The position numbers were made by a program, and so were the translations under genes. This document shows, piece after piece, positions 1 through 10,209 of a stretch of DNA of 64,000 bases (position 1 is the stretch's first letter; every line of letters begins with the position of its first letter). The DNA lies in assembly GCF_016107705.1 (NCBI RefSeq), contig NZ_JAEHGC010000013.1, forward strand, positions 62,001 to 126,000, written 5' to 3'. The notes beneath the pieces were generated by a model, which was given only the letters and a program-made list of their open reading frames with translations, ran no database searches and was not told where the DNA came from. The stretch is from Neobacillus cucumis (lineage in GTDB: Bacteria; Bacillota; Bacilli; Bacillales_B; DSM-18226).

Positions 1-1
1 C

Positions 2-1000
2 TCTAATGAAGATTATGCAAAAGCCGGCGCTGAAATTATTGATAGCGCTGACCAAGTTTGGGAAAAAGCACAAATGATCATGAAGGTTAAAGAGCCTTTA
101 GCAAGCGAATATAAATACTTCCGCCAAGGTTTAATTCTTTTCACCTATTTACACTTAGCTGCTGAGCCGCCATTGGCAAAAGCGCTAAAAGATAGCGGCG
201 TAATTGCAATCGCATATGAAACAGTAGAAGTTAACAGAACTCTTCCATTGCTTACACCAATGAGTGAAGTTGCAGGACGTATGGCTGCACAAATCGGTGC
301 ACAATTCTTGCAAAAATTCTACGGCGGCCAAGGTATCCTTCTTGCAGGTGTTCCTGGGGTTAACCGCGGCAAGGTTACCATCATTGGCGGCGGAGTTGTT
401 GGAATCAACGCAGCTAAAATGGCTGTTGGTTTAGGTGCAGATGTAACCATCATTGATTTAAGTGCAGACCGCTTACGTCAATTAGATGATATCTTTGGAA
501 ACCAAGTAAAAACTTTAATGTCTAATCCATTTAATATTGCTGAAGCAGTAGCCGAAGCAGACCTTCTAATTGGAGCGGTATTAATCCCTGGTGCGAAGGC
601 TCCTAAGCTTGTTACTGAGGAAATGGTAAAAGCCATGAAGCCTGGTTCTGTCATCGTTGACGTTGCGATTGACCAAGGTGGTATTGTTGAAACTAGCGAC
701 CATGTAACAACACATGACAACCCTACTTTTGTTAAGCACGGTGTGGTTCATTATTCTGTTGCAAACATGCCTGGTGCGGTTCCTAGAACTTCAACTATTG
801 CTTTAACAAATGTTACAGTTCCATATGCCCTTCAAATTGCTAACAAAGGTGTATTCAAAGCTATTGTTGAAAATCATGCCTTAAAGCTTGGCGTAAACGT
901 TGCAAACGGTGAAATTACGTACGAAGCAGTGGCAAAAGATCTTGGGTATAACTTCGTAACAGTTGAAGATGCATTAGAAAAAGAACTAGCAACTATTTAA
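2..1000 (+). CDS. ald: Alanine dehydrogenase, 5' end missing
   Basis: This enzyme interconverts L-alanine and pyruvate plus ammonia with NAD(H) in the cytoplasm. The reading frame is open from base 2, so the gene begins before the window; 332 residues are visible and about 40-45 N-terminal residues are lost, judged from the usual length of about 375. The visible part starts just before the KVKEP segment carrying the substrate-binding lysine. It then shows [11 protein letters not shown] with the catalytic histidine, the Rossmann motif [15 protein letters not shown], and VDVAIDQGG with the catalytic aspartate. These are the standard Ald motifs. A terminator follows directly. Confidence 0.95.
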   Translation, partial: SNEDYAKAGAEIIDSADQVWEKAQMIMKVKEPLASEYKYFRQGLILFTYLHLAAEPPLAKALKDSGVIAIAYETVEVNRTLPLLTPMSEVAGRMAAQIGAQFLQKFYGGQGILLAGVPGVNRGKVTIIGGGVVGINAAKMAVGLGADVTIIDLSADRLRQLDDIFGNQVKTLMSNPFNIAEAVAEADLLIGAVLIPGAKAPKLVTEEMVKAMKPGSVIVDVAIDQGGIVETSDHVTTHDNPTFVKHGVVHYSVANMPGAVPRTSTIALTNVTVPYALQIANKGVFKAIVENHALKLGVNVANGEITYEAVAKDLGYNFVTVEDALEKELATI

Positions 1001-1017
1001 TAATAAATAATCTCAGG

Positions 1018-1049
1018 TCCCTACAAGTTTAATACTTGTGGGGATTTTT
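1018..1049 (+). terminator. Intrinsic terminator of ald
   Basis: A stem CCCTACAAG / CTTGTGGGG (one G-T pair) around a 7-nt AT loop is followed by ATTTTT. Confidence 0.8.
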
Positions 1050-1123
1050 AATGATTCCACTTAGAATGAATATCGCTGCAACGGAGAACGATAAAAGCAA
1101 GATGATTGATGAGGAGTGATCCC

Positions 1124-2230
1124 ATGCAAAGAGTTTTGCTTACGATTATCGTTTTATTTGCCCTTTCACTATTTCCCGTGCCAAATGATATTTTCGCCAA
1201 GGAAACTGCTGCTATACCTTTAAAATCGCAACAGCCGATTCGCGGGATTTATGTAAAGGCTGAAAATACAGGTGACCAAAGGTTTCAAAAACTTCTTTCA
1301 TTCGTTAACCAAACAGAGTTAAATGCTATGGTCATAGATGTTAAAGATGATTACGGTAATATGACCTTTCTCCCACCAAAAAACTCACCCTATTTTTCGA
1401 TCAGCAAGCCTTATATTAAAGACCCGAAAGGATTAATGGATACATTAAAAACCAACGGAATTTTTCCAATTGCGAGGATTGTTGTCTTTAAAGACAGTGT
1501 ACTGGCAAAAAAATCTCCTAGCCTCACCTATAGAACGTCAAATGGAATTTGGAAAAACGCACGGGGAGATTCCTTCACCAATCCATTTTTGAAAGAGGTT
1601 TGGGACTATAATATTGGGGTTGCCATCATTGCCGCCAACATGGGGTTTAAAGAAATTCAATTTGACTATGTCCGTTTTCCGGAGAAGTTTGAAACCTTTG
1701 AAAAACAGCTTAGCTTCGAACAGGGTACCTTTCCTTCCAAGAATGGACAAAATCGAATTGCAGCTGTATCAAGTTTTGTAAAGTACGCTTCGGAAAAGTT
1801 AAGACCTTATCATGTTAAAGTATCAGTAGATGTTTTCGGTAACGCTACTGTCATTCCGGAAGCACCCGGTATTGGGCAAAATTTCTCTAAAATTGCCAAA
1901 AATGTGGATGTTATTTCCGCTATGATCTATCCAAGTCATTGGACAGGGATTTTTGGAATAAAGAAACCTGATTTGCAGCCCTATCAGCTTGTCAAAGAAT
2001 ACGCGAAGGTAGAAAAGGGCCGATTAGAAAAGTTAAGTAACCCTCCTATTTCCAGGCCATGGCTTCAAGATTTTACCGCAGCTTGGCTTGGAACTGGCAA
2101 TTATAAAGTATATGGCAAGAAAGAAATTGAAGACCAAATTCGCGGGTTGCACTCCCAAGGAATTCATGAATTCCTGCTCTGGAATGCCAGCAACAAATAC
2201 ACGCCAAACGTTGATTATACACCATACTAA
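1124..2230 (+). CDS. Secreted putative glycoside hydrolase (DUF4015 family)
   Basis: The 368-residue product starts with a signal peptide (MQRVLLTIIVLFALSLFP, then a probable cleavage region near IFAKE), so it acts outside the membrane. The body begins with PIRGIYVKAEN and continues with NAMVIDVKDDYG and FKEIQFDYVRFP, the pattern of the DUF4015 (PF13200) TIM-barrel family related to glycoside hydrolases. No substrate is known to me. An in-frame TTG lies upstream at 1106, but the Shine-Dalgarno GAGGAG at 1111-1116 fits the ATG at 1124. The gene stands alone between two terminators. Confidence 0.8.
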   Translation: MQRVLLTIIVLFALSLFPVPNDIFAKETAAIPLKSQQPIRGIYVKAENTGDQRFQKLLSFVNQTELNAMVIDVKDDYGNMTFLPPKNSPYFSISKPYIKDPKGLMDTLKTNGIFPIARIVVFKDSVLAKKSPSLTYRTSNGIWKNARGDSFTNPFLKEVWDYNIGVAIIAANMGFKEIQFDYVRFPEKFETFEKQLSFEQGTFPSKNGQNRIAAVSSFVKYASEKLRPYHVKVSVDVFGNATVIPEAPGIGQNFSKIAKNVDVISAMIYPSHWTGIFGIKKPDLQPYQLVKEYAKVEKGRLEKLSNPPISRPWLQDFTAAWLGTGNYKVYGKKEIEDQIRGLHSQGIHEFLLWNASNKYTPNVDYTPY

Positions 2231-2260
2231 AAGGAATCCGAATCCGCAGAACGTGAAAAA

Positions 2261-2293
2261 CCAAGGCACCTTCGAACAGGTGCCTTGGTTTTT
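2261..2293. terminator. Bidirectional terminator
   Basis: A perfect 10-bp stem CCAAGGCACC / GGTGCCTTGG is flanked by A-runs and T-runs. It serves the plus-strand DUF4015 gene and the minus-strand spoVR gene. Confidence 0.9.
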
Positions 2294-2311
2294 GTTTGCT
2301 TTAATCATCCA

Positions 2312-3727
2312 CTAGATATATTTCCTGTGAACTCCCTTACCATCGTAGGTGAATAACATTTTTCTTTCTTCGACATTAGTTTCCATATGGACTGGTCTTC
2401 CCCAAAGCTGTTGAATATAAGGTAACACTTTTTCAAGGTATTTTACATCCAGTTCTACACCCTCATACCAATGCTTCAAATAAAGTTCCCCATTTTTCAA
2501 ATAATCTCCATCATTTACTGTAATGTATGGGAATCCCCCGTTGACACGCATGTTTACAAGCTGGTCACGGATATGCTCCCACTGTTTGTCAACCACTTTA
2601 TAGTCCCTGCCTTGTTTTTGGAAAAGATACATATCCTCACGCATCACAAGATCCTTATTTAAGTAATTACGCAGGAAGGAGATATCGGATTCCACTTCAC
2701 GGACTTCGAACATTTTTTCCCGGCCGGAGCCTGGCAGAACACCCCTGCGTATCATTTCTTCTGTTGGATTATTATAACGTTCTTCAATATCCTCAAAAAT
2801 CTTGATGCCAAGATAGTATGGGTTAATGCCTGTTTTTGACGGCTGAACGACACCGGCATTTAATTTTGCAAATTCAATCGCCTCATCACTGGTTAGGTCC
2901 ATCTCTCTTAAGATTCGCTGATGCCAATAGGAAGCCCAGCCTTCGTTCATGATTTTCGTTTCAAGCTGCGGCCAGAAATACAGCATTTCTTCGCGCATCA
3001 TTGTTAAGATATCCCGCTGCCAGTCCTCTAGCTCTCTGCTGTATGTTTCAATAAATAACAATAAATCCTTTTCAGGCTTTGGTGGAAATTTCTTTTTTGT
3101 CGGCTTTTTTTCAACTTTTTTATCTTTATCATCCAATGACCAAAGATCATCATATGGAGAGGGGCTGCGGTGTTCGCCGCTCTCTTCCTCCTCCAAATCA
3201 TCCATTGACCATGCTAATTTTGGTCTCATCAAGGATGGATCAATATGTTCATCAATGGCTAATACAGCATCTAAAAATGTCTCTACTTCTTTTTTCCCAT
3301 ATTGTATTTCATATTTTCGAATTCTTTCTGCCGTTGCAGCCATACTTTCCACCATGTCCCGCTTCGTATTTTGGAAACGAACATTATTCTTAAAGAAATC
3401 ACAATGGGCAAGTACGTGAGCGACAATCAGTTTATTTTGAATCAGTGCGTTAGAGTCCAACAAGAAGGCATAACATGGGTTTGAATTGATAACAAGTTCA
3501 TATATTTTACTTAATCCTAAGTCATAGTGAAGCTTCATCTTATGAAATTGTTTTCCAAAGCTCCAATGTGAAAACCGGGTTGGCATACCGTATGCACCAA
3601 ATGTATAAATGATTTCCGCCGGACAAATTTCGTAACGCATCGGATAAAAATCCAGGCCAAAGCCGCTTGCGATTTCTGTAATCTCGCTAATGGCATATTC
3701 AAGTGCTTTGCGCTCTTCCCCATTCAT
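2312..3727 (-). CDS. spoVR: SpoVR family protein (stage V sporulation protein R)
   Basis: The 471-residue protein matches the SpoVR family in length and sequence. Recognisable blocks are the N-terminal [19 protein letters not shown], the [18 protein letters not shown] segment, and [13 protein letters not shown] in the middle. In Bacillus subtilis SpoVR is needed for normal spore cortex formation; its biochemical role is not settled. A charged lysine/glutamate-rich linker lies at about residues 180-220. The M14 peptidase gene lies 93 bp upstream on the same strand with no terminator between, so co-transcription is possible. The yhbH and prkA partners seen in Gram-negative bacteria are absent here. 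Confidence 0.93.
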   Translation of the reverse strand: MNGEERKALEYAISEITEIASGFGLDFYPMRYEICPAEIIYTFGAYGMPTRFSHWSFGKQFHKMKLHYDLGLSKIYELVINSNPCYAFLLDSNALIQNKLIVAHVLAHCDFFKNNVRFQNTKRDMVESMAATAERIRKYEIQYGKKEVETFLDAVLAIDEHIDPSLMRPKLAWSMDDLEEEESGEHRSPSPYDDLWSLDDKDKKVEKKPTKKKFPPKPEKDLLLFIETYSRELEDWQRDILTMMREEMLYFWPQLETKIMNEGWASYWHQRILREMDLTSDEAIEFAKLNAGVVQPSKTGINPYYLGIKIFEDIEERYNNPTEEMIRRGVLPGSGREKMFEVREVESDISFLRNYLNKDLVMREDMYLFQKQGRDYKVVDKQWEHIRDQLVNMRVNGGFPYITVNDGDYLKNGELYLKHWYEGVELDVKYLEKVLPYIQQLWGRPVHMETNVEERKMLFTYDGKGVHRKYI

Positions 3728-3820
3728 GAGCCATTCCCCCTTTTCCTCTTACCACAATGTATGAAGAAAAGGCAGGAATGATGAAACAAGATAGAAAAAA
3801 CATAGACAAAAGACTAGATA

Positions 3821-4792
3821 TTACTTTAATTTTTTTGCTTCTTTTGCAAGCATCAAGCCCACCTTCTTGTTTCGTTTCCATTCCTTTTTAAATACGGATA
3901 ATGGCGGGTTGGTTTCTCCAACCAGATAGCTGATCTCAATCGTGAGAGCCGGTCGGTGGTAGGTAGTAATAAACCAATCCGTAAAACCTCCACCCACTGC
4001 CTCTTGATCGGGTCTACCTAATTTGTAGCCAGTAAGTTTGGAGAGTTTTTTCGCAATTTTTCGGTCACGTTTTAGATGTTTGCCGTTTTTATACTTCCAA
4101 AAGATTTCTCTTCCCGCGGTATGATAGGCAACAGCAGCCATTGGCTGCATACGATGAATAAACTTTGTTAAGGAGATTACCTCTTCTGCCTCTAGAGGAG
4201 CTTTACCCTTATAGGACTTATAAGATGGTCCCTCCGGTTCATTCTTTAGTGCTTCCCATCCTGCTGGATATTGGCGATTCAAATCGATTCCAATACCATT
4301 TGCTTTCCACCTTTCAAATTGCTCTAAACCTTCATTCATCTTCACTAAACTAATTTTTTGGCTCCGGGAAAGCTGGGAAAAATGATTTTGTTGAATCATG
4401 ACACCATCTGGATTCAACATCGGAATAAACCAAATCGAAACTTCGTTTAAAATATCAGTTGATCTTTTTCCCTTTTCATATGCATCAGCATACGTTTCGA
4501 GCATTTTCATCAGCACCATGCTGGTCAGCCATTCCCGCCCATGATGACTGCCAATCAGAACAATATTTTTTTTACCCGCCCCAAGTCTGACGGCCCAAAT
4601 ATTCTTTTCAAAATAAGTGGTTCCAATGGATTTAATCTCAACCACTGATTTATATTTTTTCTGAATCTTTGAAAGGTCCTGTTTTAAAATTTCGTACGTA
4701 TAGGGTTTATTAACTTCAATTAATTTTTCTCCAAAGGCATTGTCAGGCTGAAGTGTAAATAAAATCATGAAGCACAAGAAGTATTTGAACAT
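3821..4792 (-). CDS. Exported M14-family zinc carboxypeptidase
   Basis: The 323-residue product has an N-terminal signal peptide (MFKYFLCFMILFTLQPDNAFG) and an M14 metallopeptidase domain. The zinc ligands are visible: HHGRE (HxxE) near residue 85 and a later histidine in VAYHTAG. TIEISY near the C terminus carries the catalytic glutamate. Such enzymes cleave peptides or peptidoglycan stem peptides; the position upstream of spoVR suggests a sporulation or wall role (inference). A longer frame opens at 4822, but the AGGGGGAAG ribosome site fits the ATG at 4792. Confidence 0.85.
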   Translation of the reverse strand: MFKYFLCFMILFTLQPDNAFGEKLIEVNKPYTYEILKQDLSKIQKKYKSVVEIKSIGTTYFEKNIWAVRLGAGKKNIVLIGSHHGREWLTSMVLMKMLETYADAYEKGKRSTDILNEVSIWFIPMLNPDGVMIQQNHFSQLSRSQKISLVKMNEGLEQFERWKANGIGIDLNRQYPAGWEALKNEPEGPSYKSYKGKAPLEAEEVISLTKFIHRMQPMAAVAYHTAGREIFWKYKNGKHLKRDRKIAKKLSKLTGYKLGRPDQEAVGGGFTDWFITTYHRPALTIEISYLVGETNPPLSVFKKEWKRNKKVGLMLAKEAKKLK

Positions 4793-4946
4793 ATCTTCCC
4801 CCTGAAAGTAGTGGCTTACCACTTAAAATTTTATACAGGTAAAAGTTGAAAAACGCGTCAATTAAGGGTGTCCAACATTTTCTGCGAAAGTTTTCGGCAA
4901 AAAATCATAAAATAAACTCAACTCCTAACAAGGAGGAGACAACTAA

Positions 4947-5201
4947 ATGAATAAAGTGGATTATGACCGTGCGTTGTATTATACGCACCGGTCCGAATGG
5001 GATAACTTGTTAATTTTAATGGTTCGAACAAAAGACCAATTTTTATCAAAGAAAATAGAACAATTCCTGCATGCCTACCATTTCGAACATGATTATTCAG
5101 TATTAGAAAAAAAATTGTATGCCCTGCTTCGATACATCGACCATGCAAACGAAGCGGCAGAAACCGACCCAAATGAGATTCCGATGTATAGTCTTTCCTG
5201 A
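4947..5201 (+). CDS. yhdB: YhdB family protein
   Basis: This 84-residue hydrophilic protein begins MNKVDYDRALYYTHRSEWDNL, which I recognise as the small YhdB family of Bacillaceae. Its function is unknown. It has a strong AAGGAGGAG ribosome site and ends at a shared terminator. In B. subtilis yhdB also lies in the spoVR region, which supports the assignment by synteny. Confidence 0.8.
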   Translation: MNKVDYDRALYYTHRSEWDNLLILMVRTKDQFLSKKIEQFLHAYHFEHDYSVLEKKLYALLRYIDHANEAAETDPNEIPMYSLS

Positions 5202-5265
5202 AACAGCAAGTGAATACAGTTTTGTGTGAGAAAATATTTACAACCGGGCTAAAGAATTCCACCAC

Positions 5266-5298
5266 AAAAAACGGCACCATTTTATGGTGCCGTTTTTC
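5266..5298. terminator. Bidirectional terminator
   Basis: A perfect stem ACGGCACCAT / ATGGTGCCGT with a TTT loop is flanked by A5 and T5. It ends yhdB (+) and the SDR gene (-). Confidence 0.92.
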
Positions 5299-5311
5299 AA
5301 GTTTATTTCAT

Positions 5312-6034
5312 TTATGCGATTGGGTATTGTTGAATTAACGGATGAAGGACAATTTCATCAATTAGCATATATTTTGGTGCGGACGCCATATAGACAACAG
5401 CATTCGCAATATCCTCGACCTTAAGCCAATCTTTTTTCTCTGGCAAGCCTTGGGTTGACTCCGCAAAAAAGGTATCCACCATCCCTGGATTGATCGTTCC
5501 GACCCGGATTCCATATTCACGTACTTCCTGAGCAACTGAACCGGAAAAGCCTTGGACGGCATATTTCGTGGCAGTGTAGGCTGCTCCATTCGGAATCGTG
5601 TATCTGCCAACATCGGAAGAGATGGTTATAATTGTACCTGATCTTCGTTCTTTCATATGCGGCAGAACCGCTTTAATTCCAAGGAATACCCCTTGCACAT
5701 TTACTTCAAATACCTTTTTCCATTCTTCGACAGTCACTTCTTCGGTTAATTTAAAAAAGCCAACTCCCGCATTATTAACAAGAATGTCAATGTGACCATA
5801 TTCTTCAATGGTTTTTCTTACAACCTCTTGCATCTCACTCTCATTTGAAACATCTGCCTGAATCGGAAGGACATGAGAAAAACCTTTATTCTTCAGCTCT
5901 TCTGCCGTTTGGGTAACCTGCTCAGAGCTGCCGATTAATGCTAATTTCACACCTTGTTCAGCCAATTTTAGAGCAATTTCCTTCCCAATTCCCCTGGATG
6001 CACCTGTCACAATGGCAATTTGATCTTTTAACAT
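5312..6034 (-). CDS. SDR family NAD(P)-dependent oxidoreductase
   Basis: This 240-residue classical short-chain dehydrogenase has the cofactor motif TGASRGIG near residue 10, NNAG near residue 88, the catalytic serine in ISSDVGR and the YxxxK pair in YTATKYA. The substrate cannot be read from the sequence; FabG-like 3-ketoacyl reductases are only the closest general class. It lies 36 bp downstream of pgcA on the same strand with an AAAGGGGG ribosome site, so the two probably form an operon. Confidence 0.85.
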   Translation of the reverse strand: MLKDQIAIVTGASRGIGKEIALKLAEQGVKLALIGSSEQVTQTAEELKNKGFSHVLPIQADVSNESEMQEVVRKTIEEYGHIDILVNNAGVGFFKLTEEVTVEEWKKVFEVNVQGVFLGIKAVLPHMKERRSGTIITISSDVGRYTIPNGAAYTATKYAVQGFSGSVAQEVREYGIRVGTINPGMVDTFFAESTQGLPEKKDWLKVEDIANAVVYMASAPKYMLIDEIVLHPLIQQYPIA

Positions 6035-6070
6035 TTTTGAAACCCCCTTTCATATTATGGTTCTAAGATG

Positions 6071-7816
6071 TTATCGTCTTTCAGATACTAAATTTATTTT
6101 TTCATCGACAAGCCCCATAAAATCATTTTTAATCTTTTCAAGCTTACTTTTACTTTCTTCAAAGCTTCCACTATTTACGCCAAAATAGAATTTCACTTTT
6201 GGTTCCGTTCCAGATGGTCTTAAGCAAACCCATGAACCATCCTCAAACGTATATTTCAAAACATTGGATTTTGGCAAATCAATTCTTTCCTCACCGTTTT
6301 TGGTTAATCGAACTCCTGTTAAATAATCCTCTGAAGTGGAAGTATTCAAGGATCCAAGGCTTGTTAATGGCTCAGAACGGAAGGAAGCCAAAATTCGCTG
6401 GATCTTTTCCGCTCCATCTTTTCCTTTCAACGTTAAGGAGCGCAGTCCTTCCTGATAAAAACCATACTTTGCAAATACCTGCAGCAGGCCTTCGTAAAGG
6501 GTCATCCCTTGGTTTTTATAATAAGCACAAACCTCTGTTGCCAAAAGTGCTGCTTGAACAGCATCTTTATCGCGGGCAAAGTCGCCGATTAAATAACCAT
6601 AACTCTCTTCGTAGCCAAATAAGAAAGTATGTTCACCTGTTTTTTCATATTCATTGATTTTCTCCGCAATAAATTTAAAGCCTGTTAATACATCAATTGT
6701 TTTCAATTGATAGGAGTCTGCAATCTTCCTGCCAATTTCAGAGGTAACAATCGTTTTTAAAACGACTCCGTTTTGAGGAAGGGTGCCCTTTTCCTTTTTC
6801 TGCGAAAGCAAATAGTCAAGCAGCAATGCACCTGTTTGGTTTCCAGTTAGGACAACATATTCTCCCTCATGATTCTTCACGGCTATTCCTAGGCGATCTG
6901 CATCTGGGTCTGTTGCGATTAAAATATCGGCATCAATTTGTTTACCATCTCGAATCGCTAACTCAAATGCTGCATGTTCCTCTGGATTCGGACTTTTTAC
7001 AGTTGAAAACTCGGAATCTGGCAGCTCCTGTTCCTTTACAACGGTGACATTTTTATACCCAAAAGCAGCAAGTGCGTTCCGTACAGGTTTATTAGCTGTT
7101 CCGTGTAAAGGTGTAAAAACGATTTTAATATTCGACTCTTCAGCAAGTGTTGGATTTTCCGAGATAGTTTTTAATTTTTCTAAATAGGCATTATCTATTT
7201 CGGCACCGATGATCTTAATTAGACCTGCATTTCGTAGACTCTCTTCTGAGTCCACCTCAATCAACAGCTCGTTTTCGATCTCATTGACCCTAGCAATCAC
7301 TTGATCAGCACTTTCAGGAGGAAGCTGGCCGCCATCATGCCCGTATACCTTGTACCCGTTATATTCCGGAGGATTATGACTTGCTGTAACGACAATTCCG
7401 GAGAATGCATTTAAATATCTTAATGCAAAGGAAAGTTCCGGTGTTGGTCTTAATTCATCAAAAACATAGGTTTGAATGCCTTTTGTTGCTAATGTTTTCG
7501 CGGCTTCCATTGCAAATTCCGGAGATTTATGCCGGGAATCATAGGCAATAACCACTCCGCGTTTTTTTGCTCCAAGACCATTTTCTTCTATGTATGCAGC
7601 TAATCCGGCTGAAGCTTTTCTCACGGTGTAGAGGTTCATCCGGTTTGTACCAACACCGATTTCCCCTCTCATGCCGCCGGTACCAAATTCTAAATTTTTA
7701 TAAAAAGCTTCCTCCAGCTGTTTATCATCGTTCTTTAGTTCCGATAATTGATTTTTTAGCTCTAAATCTAACCCCTCAAAGTTGATCCATCTTGTTGCAT
7801 TTTCTTTCCAGTCCAT
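6071..7816 (-). CDS. pgcA: Alpha-phosphoglucomutase / phosphomannomutase
   Basis: The 581-residue protein interconverts glucose 6-phosphate and glucose 1-phosphate, feeding UDP-glucose for teichoic acid and glycolipid synthesis. All four family signatures are present: the phosphoserine loop [13 protein letters not shown] near residue 145, the Mg site DPDADRLG near 305, the sugar-binding FGYEESYGY near 410, and [12 protein letters not shown] near the C terminus. Length and order match B. subtilis PgcA (YhxB). The gene is probably co-transcribed with the downstream SDR. The 900 bp upstream are non-coding and hold two repeats. Confidence 0.93.
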   Translation of the reverse strand: MDWKENATRWINFEGLDLELKNQLSELKNDDKQLEEAFYKNLEFGTGGMRGEIGVGTNRMNLYTVRKASAGLAAYIEENGLGAKKRGVVIAYDSRHKSPEFAMEAAKTLATKGIQTYVFDELRPTPELSFALRYLNAFSGIVVTASHNPPEYNGYKVYGHDGGQLPPESADQVIARVNEIENELLIEVDSEESLRNAGLIKIIGAEIDNAYLEKLKTISENPTLAEESNIKIVFTPLHGTANKPVRNALAAFGYKNVTVVKEQELPDSEFSTVKSPNPEEHAAFELAIRDGKQIDADILIATDPDADRLGIAVKNHEGEYVVLTGNQTGALLLDYLLSQKKEKGTLPQNGVVLKTIVTSEIGRKIADSYQLKTIDVLTGFKFIAEKINEYEKTGEHTFLFGYEESYGYLIGDFARDKDAVQAALLATEVCAYYKNQGMTLYEGLLQVFAKYGFYQEGLRSLTLKGKDGAEKIQRILASFRSEPLTSLGSLNTSTSEDYLTGVRLTKNGEERIDLPKSNVLKYTFEDGSWVCLRPSGTEPKVKFYFGVNSGSFEESKSKLEKIKNDFMGLVDEKINLVSERR

Positions 7817-8075
7817 TTTATCTCCTCCTGATTCTTTCTACTCTATATTGTTTCGAAGTTCAAGATTGTTACTCCTTTTAAAATTGCTAGATTTATTCCG
7901 ACATTTTTCGCAAAAGAGTTAATTTTTAACGAATTTTTACCATTACTATTTTAAATTTTCTTCATTTCAAGCACAAGGAAATAATGGATTAAAAAATAAA
8001 ACACCTGCTCGGGATTGGAAATTTTCTCCTCCTCAAACCTAAATACCAAATTTTTTGATTTCCTTTGAAAAAGGG

Positions 8076-8210
8076 CCTGTTGATTTCCGCTCCAGTCACT
8101 CGCTTTCCGCGGGGAGGTCCTGGAGCCTCCTCGGCGCGCTTGCGCCTGTGGGGTCTCCAGTGACCTCTCTATCCCGCAGGAGTCGAGTGCCCTCCGCTCC
8201 AATCAACAGG
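8076..8210 (-). repeat. Bacillaceae palindromic repeat, copy A
   Basis: This 135-bp GC-rich element stands out from AT-rich surroundings. It has inverted ends CCTGTTGATT / AATCAACAGG and can fold into a long imperfect hairpin. It is the reverse complement of copy B at 8527-8658, sharing the internal GACTCCTGCGGGA, GAGACCCC and GCGGAAAGCGA blocks. I recall similar sequences dispersed through Bacillaceae genomes but can give no family name with confidence. Confidence 0.8.
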
Positions 8211-8526
8211 TGTGCAAATAAATTATTTAGTTCCTCGAAATATCCCCCAGTCTCTCCTCTACTTTTTTAAAGATACTCAATAAGAATAATCTTTTAAAAG
8301 ATGAGTAGACCCATTGGTATGCCAATATCCTCTATAAAAAGGACGAAATTTTTCAAGAAGAAACGAAAAATAATATTTTGTCAACCATGCCCAAAAGACG
8401 TCATCTTGAACTTATTCATCTATAGAAACAAATTCATATGCACCTTTGCTATACTCTTTTGGGTAAGCATTAAATTCGCCACTTATTTTAAATAGTTAAG
8501 AAGTGGAAAACTTTATTAAATGCACT

Positions 8527-8658
8527 TGTTGATTGGAGCGGAAGGCGCGAAGACTCCTGCGGGAGTACGGGGCAGGGGAGACCCCGCAGGAGCGTAAGCG
8601 ACGAGGAGGCTCCCCGGCACGCCCGCGGAAAGCGAAGCGCCTGGAGCGGAAATCAACA
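8527..8658 (+). repeat. Bacillaceae palindromic repeat, copy B
   Basis: This 132-bp copy has ends TGTTGATT / AATCAACA and the same internal blocks as copy A in the opposite orientation. The two copies face each other across 316 bp of AT-rich DNA. Confidence 0.8.
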
Positions 8659-8722
8659 GACCAAATAAGAGAACCATACACAAAAAAAGGGGTACCCCTA
8701 ATTTTACTTTTGGGACACCCTC

Positions 8723-9121
8723 TTAGATAATTAATTCATTTGCAGCTTTTGTATAGATACTGAAGATACTGTTTTTCATATTTTTCGCTTCCACAAATTG
8801 ATCATATTCAAACGGGAAGAATAGCCCAAATTCTTGTAAATTTGAAACATTCTTATTAAAAAGGGACGAATATTGATCATCAAGAGTGGGAGACTCGAGG
8901 ATGGAAATAATCGTTTGCATGCTGGTCATCACTTGAAAAGCATCTTTTAATGTGCTAAAATCTTCGAATTGTTTGCTAGAGGTGTGCAAAACCTTTAGCT
9001 GTTCAAAAGAACGAATTTCATCATCCGAAAAATAGAGTGGAAAAACAGTTGAATAAATATACCCCACAAGTCCGCAAATTTCTTCCTCTTGACTTGGTGT
9101 TGAGGCAAAAACAATTTTCAC
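8723..9121 (-). CDS. yhcU: YhcU family protein (DUF5365)
   Basis: This 132-residue protein begins with a GTG codon behind AAAGGTGG (the ATG-like reading is MKIVFASTPSQEEEI). Sequence and size fit the Bacillus YhcU/DUF5365 family, whose function is unknown. It is acidic with no membrane segment. It is divergent from the pseudouridine synthase gene (yhcT-like), and in B. subtilis yhcU lies next to yhcT, which supports the call. Confidence 0.7.
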   Translation of the reverse strand: MKIVFASTPSQEEEICGLVGYIYSTVFPLYFSDDEIRSFEQLKVLHTSSKQFEDFSTLKDAFQVMTSMQTIISILESPTLDDQYSSLFNKNVSNLQEFGLFFPFEYDQFVEAKNMKNSIFSIYTKAANELII

Positions 9122-9249
9122 TTGTAACCCACCTTTGCTATCGCTTTTTTCTAATGTATATTTAATTTATCATAAGGATAACATAATTTCTTGTGTTAAA
9201 ACTGTGGTAATTAAAACCATGCAAAACCTGTATTTTTAAGGAGAATAAA

Positions 9250-10173
9250 ATGTTAAAAACAAGCAAAAAAGGCAATTGGCTCGAGTTAACGATTCCAGAA
9301 ATTTGGGATGGAATAACGATAGAAGATCTATTTCAAAGAAAATGGAATTCTCCGAAGAAGCTAACCCATCAATTTCGTATGGAACAAAAAGTATTAGTTA
9401 ACAGCCAAACGTATCCTTGGAACAAATCCATTGCAGTCGGCAGTAAATTACAAATAAAATTATTTGAAGATGAGGAAATGAACCTACCTCTCCATTATAT
9501 GGAGGTTACTGTTTTATATGAGGATGATCATGTTCTTGTATTAAATAAGCCTCCTTTTATAAATACTCATCCAAATGACCTAACAAAGGATACCAATACA
9601 CTTGTTAATGCTGCTTCTTTTTATCTGCAAGCAAAGGGGGAAATGAGAAATATTCGGCAAATCCATCGTCTAGATAAAGATACCTCTGGAGCCATCCTTT
9701 TTGCAAAGCACCCATTGGCAGGATCCATTTTGGATCGAATGCTGGAAAATCGTAAGATTAAACGAACCTATATTGCCCTTGTTCACGGCCTGCTTAAGCA
9801 AAAAAAGGGAGAAATTAATGAACCAATTGGACGCGACCGCCACCATGCATCAAGAAGGCGGGTATCTTCCACCGGTCAAAAAGCCGTTACTCATTTTCAG
9901 GTAATGAAAGTGGACTCTAAAAAGCAGCTATCCTATGTAAAATGCTGGCTTGATACAGGAAGGACTCACCAAATTCGTGTTCATTTAAGTCATATCGGAC
10001 ATCCACTTGTCGGTGATACGTTATATGGAGGTAAACCGCTTGTTAACCGGCAAGCCCTTCATGCAGCAAAGCTTGAGTTTATTCACCCTTTTACAGAAGA
10101 AAAAGTGATCTGCTATGCCCCTTTTTTAGACAAACCGGAAATTTTTAAAGAAATCGATGTCTATTCTCTCTAA
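9250..10173 (+). CDS. yhcT: RluA-family pseudouridine synthase (YhcT-like)
   Basis: The 307-residue enzyme isomerises uridine to pseudouridine in RNA, most likely 23S rRNA. It carries the RluA catalytic motif HRLDKDTSGAILFAK with the nucleophilic aspartate near residue 145, the RTHQIRVHL block near 240, and HPLVGDTLYGG. A divergent N-terminal part of about 75 residues replaces a clear S4 domain. The ribosome site AAGGAG sits 8 bp before the ATG. The gene ends at a strong bidirectional terminator. Confidence 0.9.
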   Translation: MLKTSKKGNWLELTIPEIWDGITIEDLFQRKWNSPKKLTHQFRMEQKVLVNSQTYPWNKSIAVGSKLQIKLFEDEEMNLPLHYMEVTVLYEDDHVLVLNKPPFINTHPNDLTKDTNTLVNAASFYLQAKGEMRNIRQIHRLDKDTSGAILFAKHPLAGSILDRMLENRKIKRTYIALVHGLLKQKKGEINEPIGRDRHHASRRRVSSTGQKAVTHFQVMKVDSKKQLSYVKCWLDTGRTHQIRVHLSHIGHPLVGDTLYGGKPLVNRQALHAAKLEFIHPFTEEKVICYAPFLDKPEIFKEIDVYSL

Positions 10174-10177
10174 TAAC

Positions 10178-10207
10178 AAAAAGCCTCCGAAAATCGGAGG
10201 CTTTTTG
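10178..10207. terminator. Bidirectional terminator
   Basis: A perfect stem AAAAAGCCTCCGA / TCGGAGGCTTTTT with an AAA loop ends both the pseudouridine synthase gene (+) and the GlsB-type gene (-). Confidence 0.93.
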
Positions 10208-10209
10208 TT

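Larger units (their letters stand above)
7817..8722. other. 906-bp gene-free stretch with inverted repeat pair
   Basis: No ORF here has a credible ribosome site. The stretch holds the pgcA upstream region, two copies of a palindromic repeat in opposite orientation (listed separately), a 316-bp AT-rich spacer between them (8211-8526) in which I see nothing, and a GGGGTACCCC-type hairpin followed by a T-run on the minus strand near 8684-8720 that may end yhcU. Confidence 0.6.

Noticed and set aside
2033..2315. Short ORFs on both strands over the DUF4015 3' end and terminator
   Set aside because: They are shadows of the DUF4015 gene and its hairpin.
8055..8270. 71-codon plus-strand ORF over repeat copy A
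   Set aside because: It is a by-product of the GC-rich palindrome; no ribosome site and no sensible protein.
8301..8495. 64-codon plus-strand ORF between the repeats
   Set aside because: No ribosome site, low-complexity composition and no neighbour support.
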